This document shows positions 54,156-64,000 of a stretch of 64,000 bases of DNA, piece by piece. The position numbers and the translations under genes were made by a program. Under the pieces are notes generated by a model, which was not told the DNA's origin, made no database searches, and was given only the letters and a program-made list of their open reading frames with translations. This DNA is from Aureobasidium sp. EXF-3400 (taxonomy: Eukaryota > Ascomycota > Dothideomycetes > Dothideales > Saccotheciaceae): NCBI GenBank assembly GCA_024195585.1, contig SWBL01000140.1:53917-117916 (forward strand). The letters run 5' to 3'. How positions within the stretch are numbered: the stretch's first letter is position 1; each line of letters opens with the position of its first letter.

Positions 54156-56137
54156 ATGGCAGACGTAACAGCCGTCGCATCGCCCCAGGGCACCAAGCGT
54201 ACCAGAGATCAAGTCGACGCCGAGGATGCGACTCAAAGAACCGACAATGCGACCAACGACGACGCCGATGGTAAGCATGCGACACTCCAATCCTACGCAA
54301 ATCGCGTCCCTAACTTGTGGTAGACACATCTTCAGATGACGACGACGACATTGGACCAGCACTGCCCTCAGCAGTTGCCCCAAAGGCCAAAAAGCGCAGA
54401 AAACTCCCGTACGAGAAGCTCTATGTCGCCGCACTGCCCGCCTCGCCTCGTTACTCGAAATCAATGATGCACCAAGACCAACTATGCTTTAATACATTTA
54501 CTCCTCATACCGACTTCCTCATTACCACCTCGATCGATGGCGTAGTCAAGTTCTGGAAAAAGGCGGCAGATGGCATAGAATTCGTCAAAGAGTTCAAGGC
54601 ACACGAGGGAGAGGTCAAGAGCGTCAGTGTGAGCGCCGATGGTCGTAGTTTCGCGACTGCCGGTATCGATGGCTCTGTCAAGATCTTCGATGTCATCACC
54701 TTCGATCTCCTGGCCATGCTCACTCCGGAAATTGCTCCCAGATGCGTGTGCTTTGTACACGGCCGTGGTGCTTCTCTGCCACTACTGGCTGTTTCACACG
54801 AGGCGAGTCCTCAGATTACCATCTACGACGGCAGAGGAGAGAACACAACGCCACTATACAAACTGGAGAAGTTGCACAGGGTCTCTGTATCGCTCATGTC
54901 GTACAACCACCACTACGATTGTGTTGTATCCGTCGACGAAGGCGGCATGATCGAATACTGGAGCCCTACCAGCAATTACGAGAAGCCTGAGAACGTCTTC
55001 TCCATTAAAAGTTCGACCAACTTGTTCGATTTCAAGAAGGCAAAGTCCGTCCCTTCCTCCGTCACCATGTCTCCTACTGGCCAGCAGTTCGCAACCATGT
55101 CTTTTCCTGATCGCAAGGTTCGCATCTTTGACTTCCCTACCGGCAAACTATACAGAACCTATGACGAGTCACTAGCTACCATTACCGAGATGCAACAGGC
55201 TGGAACCGCTATCGATAGACTTGATGACGTCGAATTCGGACGAAGGTTGGGTGTTGAGCGTGAAATCGAGCATCCTGCTGTTCGCGCTCGCATCAATGTC
55301 ATCTTCGACGAGACTGGCAACTTCATACTTTATGGTTCAATATTGGGGACAAAAGTTATCAACATACTAACGAACCGCGTCGTCAAAGTCTACGGTAAGG
55401 AGGAGCCTTTCAGAGCACTGAACTTGGCTCTCTACCAAGGTCAACCCGAGAAGAAGGGTGTTGTCACTGTACAAATGGCTGCCAGTGACAATCCTTTGCT
55501 ACAACAAGCCGAAGCTCGTGATTCAATGCTCGTTGCTACAGGATCAGGAAAAGTGCGCTTCTACATGTTCACAAATGATACCGACATCAACAAGTCCGAC
55601 CGCGATGTTCATAACGAAAAACCGCGCACCATCGCGACAAAACAACAAGCAGAGGCCGCGAAGGCTCAGACAGGCTCTTCTGCTACTATCCACACATCCA
55701 TGGGCGACATCCAGATACGTCTGTACCCGGAGCATGCTCCGAAGGCGGTTGAGAACTTTACTGTTCACAGCAGAAACGACTACTACAACGGCATCATCTT
55801 CCACCGCATTATCCGCAAATTCATGATCCAGACTGGTGACCCTCTAGGTGACGGTACTGGAGGTGACAGTATATGGGGCACCAATTTCGAAGACGAATTC
55901 ACTCCTGCTTTGCGTCATGACAAGCCGTACACGGTCAGCATGGCGAATGCTGGCAAGAACACCAATGCCAGTCAGTTCTTTATCACCACAGAGAAGACGC
56001 CGTGGTTGGACGACAAGCATACAATCTTTGGACGTGTGGTTAGAGGCATGGACGTCGTTCACAGAATCGAAAATGCAAAGGTGTGGAAGGAGAAGCCCAT
56101 GGAGGACATAAAGATCATCAGCATTTCGGTGAGCTAG
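54156..56137 (+). CDS. WD40-cyclophilin peptidyl-prolyl isomerase (PPWD1-like)
   Basis: Exons 54156..54270 and 54324..56137 give 642 aa. After a short acidic leader, WD40 blades fill about 70-400 (YSKSMMHQDQL, FLITTSIDGVVKFWKK, SFATAGIDGSVKIFDV, QQFATMSFPDRKVRIFD). The cyclophilin domain covers about 485-642: SMGDIQIRLYPEHAPKAVENF, the active-site FHRIIRKFMIQTGDP, GTGGDSIWGTNFEDEF and ASQFFITTEKTPWLDDKHTIFG. The key Arg, Phe and Trp of active cyclophilins are present. PPWD1 is a spliceosome-associated isomerase; that role is likely here. Confidence 0.95.
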
Positions 56138-57002
56138 GGGTAGGTAATACTGCTGTACAGTCGCCTCGCTATCCCCTCAGTAGTCTTCATTTGTGAATTT
56201 CGATCGGTCTATTTGTGATTACCCTTGTTGACAGAAGCTCGTGGGGTATCAAGAAGTATTTGGACTTAACATCAACTGGCACGATTTTTCCGCACACATT
56301 CTCTCGAGTAGTCCGAGACAAAACCAAGCTCGCCACTAACCAGTCCATGTTTGGCGGCGCCTCCATCAGGACACTATTGACACGGACATCACTTCACGGA
56401 CGACTCCTGGCATAATTTCTCACGAGAGCATGCCAGGACGTACAGATCATTATCGGGCATCTTCAACTACACCAACCTGCTTTCTGCTCAGCCTTGATCA
56501 GAGGTTCAAGGTATATTCTCAGCAATAGCAAAGCATGTTTGCACTTCTCCAACACTATTTGCACTCCATGGATAGCTTGTGAATGCGAGCTCCTATACCA
56601 GACTACCAACCTGAGGCATGGAAACTATGGCAGCGGGAACTTGGTAGGTCTGGAGTTTGCGCCGGCAACGGAAGTCTCGTGGCCGGGATGCTGCTTCTTC
56701 ATATGCAACCACATGCAATTTCCCTTTGCGGCATATGCATCCTGCCTACCTAGGTAGTGACAAACATTTGCTTCACCACGTTTGAAGCTTCCCTCCGACG
56801 CGTGGCTGTTTGCTGTCACCTTTTCTCAACACTCGTCTGACTGTCCACTCCGAGCCTCACGACATCTCTATTTGTCACATTCATCTTCACCACCAAGCAT
56901 CGGCACCTACAGCTTTCACTCAGCAATCGTATACATCTTCATCTATCTATTTGTTGCTTCAGTCCTCTAATTCAATCATCGGTTCATGAACTACAACCAA
57001 AA
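56138..57002. other. Intergenic, no gene seen
   Basis: 3' flank of the cyclophilin gene and promoter of the TPR-SET gene. No hairpin copy or RNA gene recognised. Confidence 0.45.
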
Positions 57003-59546
57003 ATGGAATCTCTAACACCACCACCACCCTACACCACCCATCCCAATACCACCATGGCCCAGCCTGCCGCCACTATGCCTCAGACTACCCTCACGTCTGC
57101 TCAGAAGATCGAGATGGTACAGGCAGAGCTTGAGGTAGCCAAACTTCGGCTTCGACAACAGACAAGAGAGCGTCAAGGTCTGGGAAGAATTGCCTCTTCT
57201 CGAGCAACTGTGCTCCAGAGACTTACACCCAGGGTACGTCTTCACTCAATTAACATGTCGAATTACGGACTGATCTCGACGTTATACAGGTCGTCAGACA
57301 AGTCCCTAGACCTTCGCTCGTACGCATGTCCGGTCAGGCACCTGAGCTATGTAGTTCCAGCTTGGACCAGCGCCGAATCGCCTGGAACATGATCCTGAGT
57401 GAACCACACACTTCAAGTTCTTTGTCAGTAGCATCACTTTCCAAGGTATGTGTTGTCAAGTTCAAGGCCAGATTTCGATCATCATTGACCTATCTGCAGA
57501 TCATGCTTCGCGACCTCTCGATGGAGACTCATCACTACGGCAAGATGCTCGTACTCCGCGCAGTGAGCAGTTCAGCCATGCACTCCTCGATGCAGACTTG
57601 TGTTGCTGTCGAAGATGAAAACGGTGACCATGAACTACTCACCATCCACGACTTTGCAGTAACGAGCCACGCGTCTCAGGCAATACAGCAAGGTACCTTT
57701 TTCGTGGTCAAGGAACCGTTCTTCCGGACTGTCCTGGATGAAGCTTGTGTCCTCTGCGTCGACCATCCATCTGATATTCTCTTCTTGGACGCTGACAACC
57801 CATTGCTACCTTGCGCTTGGAGAACCGTCGGAATTGAAAGATCAGCTACAGAGTGGAGGCACGCTGGCAACCTGGCTCTGCGAAGTCAAGATCCGATCGA
57901 AGCTGAAAGATGGTTCGTGCTGCGTTTTTCCATACACCGATAAGCCTCACTAACATTTGTGCGACAGTTACAACAGAGCCCTTGCCGTGATGACGGCAAG
58001 TCAAGCGGACGACGTCCTTGGAGGTATAGTCTACCGCAATCGAGCACAAGCTCGAATCTCCCTTGAGAACTAGGACGGAGCCTACAGCGATGCCATAGCT
58101 GGCATGCGACTTGTACCCACCGAACAAGATGACTCCGCAAACCTTCAAAACACGCGGGCCTTGTATCGAGCAGGTCGCGCAGCTTACGAGCTTGGTTCAT
58201 ATGATCTTGCACACTCAGCATACACTTCAGTCACTGACATCGCGCCTGGCGACATCGACGGTTTACGAGAACTCAAGCGTACAGAGACCCGAATTGCCGA
58301 ACAAGCGACAGGCGTCAACATTTGGGCAGCTACTGGTCCTGCAGCACACGGAACAAGGGTAGATCACGCCGACTTCCTGCGCAGAACTGAAGTGCGCCGG
58401 ACGCAGGCTCATGGACGTGGATTGTTTGCCGTCGAAGCCATTGCATGTGGTGATATAATTCTCTGTGAAAAGGCACTGGCATTTGTGCCATCACCAGCCA
58501 CACCCAAGAACTTTCATCTGGTAATCCCGCCATCAGCCACCAGGGGCACATTCGGCACACAGAGCAACATGTGGACGGCGGTCATTCAAAAGGTACTTGC
58601 TAACCCCAGTATCGGTCCCAAACTGCTGAGTCTCTATGCCGGCCCGAACTACCCTCCGCTGGAGAACCTTGACATTCCTATGCTGGACGGTCGGCCTGTT
58701 ATTGACATTTTCCGAGTCGAGAACATCATCGAATACAACTCCTTCGGATATGCTCATGACGCCGATCTCACCAGCTTTGGCAATGCCGCTCTGGCAACCC
58801 CAGGTGCGAACCAGATGGATGGATCCATGGGCCTCTGGCTACATGCATCTGCAATCAACCACTCTTGTCTTTACAATGCCGAGCACAGCTTCATCGGCGA
58901 CATGATCATCTTTCGAGCAACTCGCGATATTGCTAAAGACGAGGAGATCACCACTCTTTACAAGGAGGTGAATGCAGACTACGAGACGCGTGATGCTGCA
59001 CTCCGTACCTGGGGCTTCAGTTGTGATTGCAAGCTTTGCGAAGCTGACAGGGCTTGTCCAGCAACCACACAACGCAAGCACCTGCTACAGCAAGCCAAGG
59101 AAGTTCTTGGAAGACTTCCGATCTTGAACGCCACGCTCGAACCACGTGTAGTGGTGATGATTTTCGAAGATCTCCTTGCCCAGATCGAAAACACGTACCC
59201 AGAAGAGTTCTACCATGGACTTCCACGCCTTGGATTGGTCACCCTGAATCGATACTGTGCGTACGCTTACTCGCTGGTTGATTCCGAAAAGGCACTCGGA
59301 CATGCTCTTGCAGTGATCGCGGCTCACGGATACAAGTTGAAGATGACAGAAGACGATGTCGAACTTGATAGAGCCAATGCAATGACGGCACCTCAGGCTG
59401 TCGATCAGCTGATAAACGTTGGCAGGATCAAAGGAAGAAAAGGAAATGTGGTTTTGGTGGAGAGGCTTAGGGAGTTGGCGCTGGAGATGTACATTGTCAT
59501 CAACGGAGAGCCATCAGGTGTTGATGCGAGGTATGGCAAGGCTTGA
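57003..59546 (+). pseudogene. TPR-SET (SMYD-like) methyltransferase gene with an in-frame TAG
   Basis: Exons 57003..57233, 57290..57445, 57500..57912 and 57968..59546 join in phase over a 793-codon frame, broken by one stop, TAG at 58071-58073 (codon 302). Before it: a helical N-terminus and the first TPR helices (GNLALRSQDPIEAERCYNRALAVM..., YRNRAQARISLEN-stop). After it: DGAYSDAIAGMRL..., further TPR helices and the SET domain (RRTQAHGRGLFAVEAI near 420, the NHSC motif, FRATRDIAKDEEIT..Y, GFSCDCKLCEADR). Family pattern at the stop is an aromatic residue, so one base change from TAC/TAT fits. Both sides remain in good reading frame with no other damage. A 50-bp alternative intron ending at this TAG would shift frame. 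It may be a recent null allele, a sequencing error, or readthrough. Confidence 0.8.
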
Positions 59547-59828
59547 GAGCCTTGCAGTACACTCTTGGGGACAATTGGTCGTGGTTCTGCGAGAGCAACA
59601 TTTGGTAGCGGTTCACATTGAACCTAGTTGATAGATTCACCTACGACATCGAAAAATACTCCTATAGGACATTGCTATAATCATGTCTGCGTACGCAGTC
59701 ATTCTCACTCCTGAAAGATGTAACGTGCAATCAAAAGACGTACTCAGGTTTATTGCAGTGCTGAAAAGAAGGAAAAGAAGGAAAAGAAGTTATAAAATGT
59801 TTATTGGAATCGTTTGATAATGAAGAGT

Positions 59829-60494
59829 CTAGACGAGCTTGATACCACGCTCAGTGAAGCCGAGCTTGACGTGCTCGTAGACCTCGTCGGGAGTCTGAAC
59901 AGCCTGGATCTTGACGACACGGCCGTCCTTCTCAAAGTAGTCGACGACAGGCATGCTGGTCTCGACAAAGGTTCTGAAACGCTTGCGGATGCTCTCCTCG
60001 TTGTCATCAGCTCTGCCACTGGTCTTGCCACGGTTGATCAGACGCTCCTCCATGACCTTCTCGGTACATTCAAAGAACAGAGTAAAGTTGCTCTTGCAGA
60101 CGGACTTTTCGAATTGGATAGCCTGGTCCATCTTGCGAGGGAAACCGTCAATGAGGAATTTGTTGATGTGATCGTTCTTGATGGTGGCCTGCATGGCGTT
60201 CTCGAGCAATTGGATAGTGACTTCCATGGGGACAATCTTGCCGTCGCGGATGTACTCCTTGATGAGGTCGCCGAAGTCGCTGCCCTTGCGGTCTTGCTCT
60301 TCGCGCAAAAGGTCACCGGCGGAGAGATGCTTGAACTTGTAGTCGCGGACAATGTTGCTGCATTGAGTACCCTTGCCAGCGCCGGGACCACCGAGAACGA
60401 AGATGACAGTGGCCTCACCGTCGGCAGTACCGGTGGGGAAGAGAGGCTTGTCGCGGTTCATGGCGGGGATGGTGGGGAGGTTTGCGGGAGCCAT
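59829..60494 (-). CDS. URA6: UMP-CMP kinase / adenylate-kinase family, URA6
   Basis: Phosphorylates UMP (and CMP, dUMP) with ATP in pyrimidine synthesis. 221 aa, single exon. P-loop GGPGAGKGTQC at about 35-45, the NMP-binding region HLSAGDLLREE, FLIDGFPRKMDQA, and the short LID RLINRGKTSGRADDN as in the UMP-CMP group. The N-terminus has about 15 extra residues over yeast Ura6; an internal Met at 12 could also start. Its ATG is 3 nt past the stop codon of the upstream ORF (taa aca atg). Confidence 0.95.
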   Translation of the reverse strand: MAPANLPTIPAMNRDKPLFPTGTADGEATVIFVLGGPGAGKGTQCSNIVRDYKFKHLSAGDLLREEQDRKGSDFGDLIKEYIRDGKIVPMEVTIQLLENAMQATIKNDHINKFLIDGFPRKMDQAIQFEKSVCKSNFTLFFECTEKVMEERLINRGKTSGRADDNEESIRKRFRTFVETSMPVVDYFEKDGRVVKIQAVQTPDEVYEHVKLGFTERGIKLV

Positions 60495-60497
60495 TGT

Positions 60498-60860
60498 TTA
60501 ATGTTCGGAGTGGAGGTTGGAGTTGAATTCTTTGGCGGGGGGAGGCTTCTTGTCTCTAGGAGGCAAAACGTAGTGGGATTTGCCTTGGCCTTCTCTTGAC
60601 TTTGCGATCTTGTAGAAGAGAAAGGAGCCGGTGAAGAAGATGGCGAGCAGAGGGAGGACGGGCAAGGGCGAGTCGGCGTAGGGGCCTCTGCGGTGCTTGC
60701 GGATCTGAGGGTTGCTGTAGTTGGCCGAGACCTTTGTGGCTTTTGCGGCTTGGGGATCGACAGGGGAGGGATCCTGAGCGAGACGGCGGATGGATGTAGA
60801 GAAGGAGCGGGTCGAGGATTGGAGTGGTACACGGGAGAAGCGGAGGGTTAGGGAGTTCAT
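60498..60860 (-). CDS. Small mitochondrial membrane protein overlapping the URA6 leader
   Basis: 120 aa from the ATG at 60860. The N-terminus (MNSLTLRFSRVPLQSSTRSFSTSIRRLAQ) is a strong mitochondrial presequence with a typical RxxS/FSTS cleavage region. After an HRRGPYADSPLPVLPLLAI segment comes one membrane span (LLAIFFTGSFLFYKIA, about 70-86) and a Pro/Lys-rich end. I recognise the layout of small fungal inner-membrane proteins but cannot name it. Its TAA is followed by ACA and then the URA6 ATG, so both may lie on one transcript. Confidence 0.8.
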   Translation of the reverse strand: MNSLTLRFSRVPLQSSTRSFSTSIRRLAQDPSPVDPQAAKATKVSANYSNPQIRKHRRGPYADSPLPVLPLLAIFFTGSFLFYKIAKSREGQGKSHYVLPPRDKKPPPAKEFNSNLHSEH

Positions 60861-61127
60861 GATTGCTGATGAGGGACGAGAGATTACGGGGGGGCTGCCA
60901 TTTCCCTTGTAGCGGAAAGGCCCCAACCACGCCAGCCAATCACAAAGCTCGACTCGATATGCCGTCATGGTTTCTGAAAGGTCGCCCAATATTCTCGTCA
61001 ACCCACCAAGTCACGGTTGTATATCTTTGGCCGTGTTTACGAGACTTTCGCTGTCGTTGCTTGTGCTTTTTACTGTCTTCTAACACTCTCATTCTCACCT
61101 GCAACACATTCTGGAAACACTTGCACC
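60861..61127. promoter_or_regulatory. Divergent promoter region to HEL2
   Basis: 267 bp shared by the minus-strand mitochondrial/URA6 pair and HEL2. Confidence 0.5.
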
Positions 61128-63610
61128 ATGGCCGACACACCAGCCCCCACTTCTGGACAGAACGATCAGTCAGCCAATCGCGGCAGGAACAACCGCCCTA
61201 GAGGAGGCAGAGGAGGAAACAGAGCACCGCGTGAAGGTCAGGATGCCGAACAAACACAAGGCGGCAACAGAAACGCTGGCAAAAGCAGAGGCCGTGGTGG
61301 ACGCGCCAGAGGAGGGGCAGGAGGGGCACAAGGCACACACCAATCCAACGACTCGAAACCCCAACCCACCACCGAACAACAGATTCAAGCAAAAGGAAAG
61401 GCTCTTGCTCTAGTACCGCAAACAGAAGACGGCGACGATGTCGAGGCCGAGGTCTGCTTCATCTGCGCCTCGCCAGTCGTCCACCAGAGTGTCGCGCCAT
61501 GCAACCATCGCACCTGCCACATTTGCTCGCTGAGACTTCGTGCCCTCTACAAGACAAAGACTTGCGCTCACTGCCGAGTATGTTGGTCATAGTGTCCATC
61601 TCCGTGCATCCACTAATCATATTCTAGACAAGTGCCGAAGAAGTCATCTTCACAGACGATGCCAACAAGCGTTACGAGGACTACAAAATCCAAGAGTTTA
61701 CCCACAACGACGACAATCTAGGAATCCATTACGAGAGCCAGGACATCTTCGAAGACACCATCCTCCTACTACGCTACAACTGCCCCGATCCCTCATGCGA
61801 TGCTGCCTGTCTAGGCTGGCCAGATCTACATCGTCACGTCAAGAGTGTCCACCACAAACAGATGTGTGATCTCTGCACCCGCAACAAAAAAGTCTTTACC
61901 CACGAACACGATCTCTTTACAGTCCAAGATCTGCGTAGGCACGAGAAGCATGGAGACGACATTCCTGGTGCCGAGAACCAGTCTGGTTTCAAAGGTCATC
62001 CCGAGTGTGGCTTCTGTCGACAACGCTTCTACGGCGATGACGAGTTGTTTTCGCATTGCCGTGACCGTCACGAACGCTGCCACTTGTGCGACCGCAGAGA
62101 TGGTGGCAGACACCCTCAATACTACGTCGATTACAACGCCCTCGAGGTCCACTTTAGAAAGGATCATTTCGTTTGTCCTGATCAGGAGTGCTTGGAGAAG
62201 AAGTTTGTCGTTTTCGATTCAGAAATGGACTTGAAGGCTCATCAGCTTGAGGCTCACCCCAACGGCTTGACTAAGGACGCTCGTCGTGATGCTCGCAGAG
62301 TTGACATCTCAGGCTTCGACTACCGTGCTCCTCACCAGCAAGACCGTCCCCAGCGTAACAACAACAGCACTGGCAACAACAGAGAGCGCCGTGGAGGAGG
62401 TCGTGGACGTGACCCGAATGCCGACCCATTGCCCGTCTCGTCTGCGCAACCCATGGGCAGAGCAGAGATGGCCTATCAACGTCAAATGGCCATCCAGAGT
62501 GCACAATCCGTCTCGACACGCAGCTTCGGTGGTCAGCTCACCCAGCAGACCGAGACGTATGCCGCGAGAGCTCCAGCCAATGCTCCCGAACCAGCCACTG
62601 TCACCACCTCTCGTCCCGTAGATTCATTCCCATCACTTGGATCTCTGAGCCTGCAACCTTCATCAGCTACTCCTCGCTCCGCTTCTCCCGACCGTTCCAT
62701 GGCTGGATTGACTCCACAAGAACAGGCTCGTCGCCTTCGTCACAACGCTGTCAACGAGCGTGCTGCCAACCTCTTGCGCAACGACCAGACAAAACTGGCC
62801 GATTTCCGCAACAAGGTCTCGCTCTATCGTCAAGGAACGTTGACTGCCGACCGTCTCATCGACGCTTTCTTTGCACTTTTCGACACATCTTCAGCCGAGT
62901 TGGGCAAGTTGATCAAGGAACTTGCCGACATCTTTGAGATTGCGACCAAGAGAGATCAGTTGCTGAAGGCCTGGAACAACTGGAGATCCATCAATGAGGA
63001 TTATCCCTCACTCCCTCACGCCGTTGGCGGTCAGTCTGGTCCCAGCACTAGCGCAGCATCTGTCTTGGGCAACGGCATTGGCTCCAAGCGTATCCTGAAT
63101 CTCAAGTCGAGCACAGCACAAAGTTCGCGTTCTAACAACACACGTTCTTACGGTTCTGCTGTTGCTCCGCACTCGAGTGGAAACCCATCGAGTGCTGGAG
63201 GTCTTTCCTTCCCCCCTCTGTCAGTCTCCTCAAGATCATCAACCCCTGCCGCTCCACCTGTTCGCGTGAACCCTACGCAAGCATCATGGCTCAACTCTGC
63301 ACCTGCATCTGCACGCGTGACACCTCAACCATCGCGCTCAGCAACACCCAGCAACAGCAAGCCACCCGGTCGTGGAGGAGACGTTTTCCCCTCTTTACCC
63401 AAGGCACAAAAGCCTACCAGCACAGTCTTCAGCCCTGGCTACACTGGTGCTGGCGTACGACGAGTCAATGCCGCTGGTCCTTCAACTGTTGCATGGGCTG
63501 CTGGATCAGGTGGTATGCAGAGTCCTCCTGCTGTGGAAGAATCACCGGAGCAGAGGACCGTCAGAAAAGGCAAGCAAGGAAAGAAGCAAGTCTTGTTCAA
63601 CTGGGGTTGA
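61128..63610 (+). CDS. HEL2: HEL2/ZNF598 ribosome-collision E3 ubiquitin ligase
   Basis: Senses collided ribosomes and ubiquitinates 40S proteins in ribosome quality control. Exons 61128..61577 and 61628..63610 (50-bp intron) give 810 aa. An RGG-rich basic leader (about 20-75) precedes the RING finger (CFICASPVVHQSVAPCNHRTCHICSLRLRALYKTKTCAHCR, about 108-150). C2H2-type fingers follow at about 200-370 (YNCPDPSCDAACLGWPDLHRHVKSVHH, CGFCRQRFYGDDELFSHCRDRHERC, FVCPDQECLEKKFVVFDSEMDLKAHQLEAH). The C-terminal half is Ser/Pro-rich with a helical block (SSAELGKLIKELADIFE). All elements match Hel2. Confidence 0.95.
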
Positions 63611-64000
63611 AAGCAGCAATTACGTGGATTGGAAGGAAGAACAAAGTGCTTGAGCACTATCGCATCGTAGATGAACACATGAATCGTTTCTTGCTCCTTA
63701 GCTGAGCATTTAGTTGGTACAAAGTAGACACTTTATTGGAAGACATTGAATATACACCCTATTTGATAATTTTCCGCTCTCCCCCTTGACATGATCACTC
63801 TCTGTTTCTTTCTCGTTGACGTGCGACTGTGCATTGGCTGTGTACGATGATCCGGAAACGAGGTGCAACGATAGGAACAAAAAGTCTAAGAAAGGATGCC
63901 AGGGGAAAAACATCACAATCGCGCAAAACCCAATTTTTGGAATAACTCCCTCAAATCGAACCCAACAAACCCCAGACCGAAGCCAAATTACTCGCGGAAC
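63611..64000. other. 3' flank of HEL2, no gene seen
   Basis: A weak gactgtgcattggctg near 63828 resembles a hairpin-family right arm but lacks a partner. The window ends here. Confidence 0.4.

Noticed and set aside
58022..58073. Intron ending at the TAG of the TPR-SET gene
   Set aside because: A GTATAG..AACTAG intron of 50 bp would remove conserved TPR residues and shift the frame to an early stop.
59814..60599. 261-aa ORF on the + strand
   Set aside because: Antisense shadow of URA6.
1..64000. CRISPR array, rDNA, plasmid or viral genes
   Set aside because: No regular spacer array, rRNA match or viral hallmark seen; the gene content is fungal nuclear.

Overview
This window is nuclear DNA of a filamentous ascomycete (Pezizomycotina; Dothideomycetes would fit, but that is inference). 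The signs are compact genes on both strands, introns of mostly 49-60 bp with GT-AG ends and CTAAC/CTGAC-like branch sites, a Zn2Cys6 regulator, and many fungal housekeeping orthologues. I see no virus, plasmid, rDNA, CRISPR array or secondary-metabolite backbone gene.

Layout. 1-5.5 kb: 3' part of FAB1, the PI3P 5-kinase. 5.7-12.1 kb: a sugar-porter MFS gene, a sphingolipid C9-methyltransferase and a 2EXR/F-box-like gene, all on the minus strand. 13.2-18.3 kb: a large disordered protein with a C-terminal membrane tail, divergent from an extended SDR reductase. 18.3-20.5 kb: a gene-poor, repeat-rich mosaic bounded by a 41-nt copy of the 5' half of tRNA-Arg(ACG) and the intact tRNA gene; it holds nested inverted repeats and a broken zinc-finger ORF. 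21-28 kb: a glycine-zipper/CVNH protein, a Zn2Cys6 transcription factor and a secreted type-B carboxylesterase. 28.3-33.7 kb: small membrane proteins (a mitochondrial one and YSY6/RAMP4), a PRA1 gene followed 26 bp later by another ORF, and the ER J-protein ERJ5. 33.7-38.4 kb: repeat-rich, with two species-variable hypothetical genes. 38.4-50 kb: a Clr2-N-like small protein, a WD40/coiled-coil protein, a PIN-like protein, an SDR, an unknown acidic protein, APC11, a rhodanese (TUM1-like) and a small hypothetical. 50-64 kb: FAP1 (NF-X1) divergent from a WD40-cyclophilin (PPWD1), a TPR-SET gene interrupted by an in-frame TAG, URA6 preceded by a mitochondrial ORF whose stop lies 3 nt from its start codon, and HEL2 (ZNF598).

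The most unusual content is noncoding: a family of about ten short hairpin-forming elements (about 109-390 bp, several 115-116 bp) with terminal inverted repeats near CTATARAAATGCACA, spread through the intergenic spaces. Other items worth checking are the internal stop in the TPR-SET gene, two same-strand gene pairs so close (3 and 26 bp) that they may share a transcript, the tRNA half-copy junction, and a YSY6 gene whose first coding exon is only the ATG. Most genes are unrelated housekeeping functions; I see no operon-like pathway logic.
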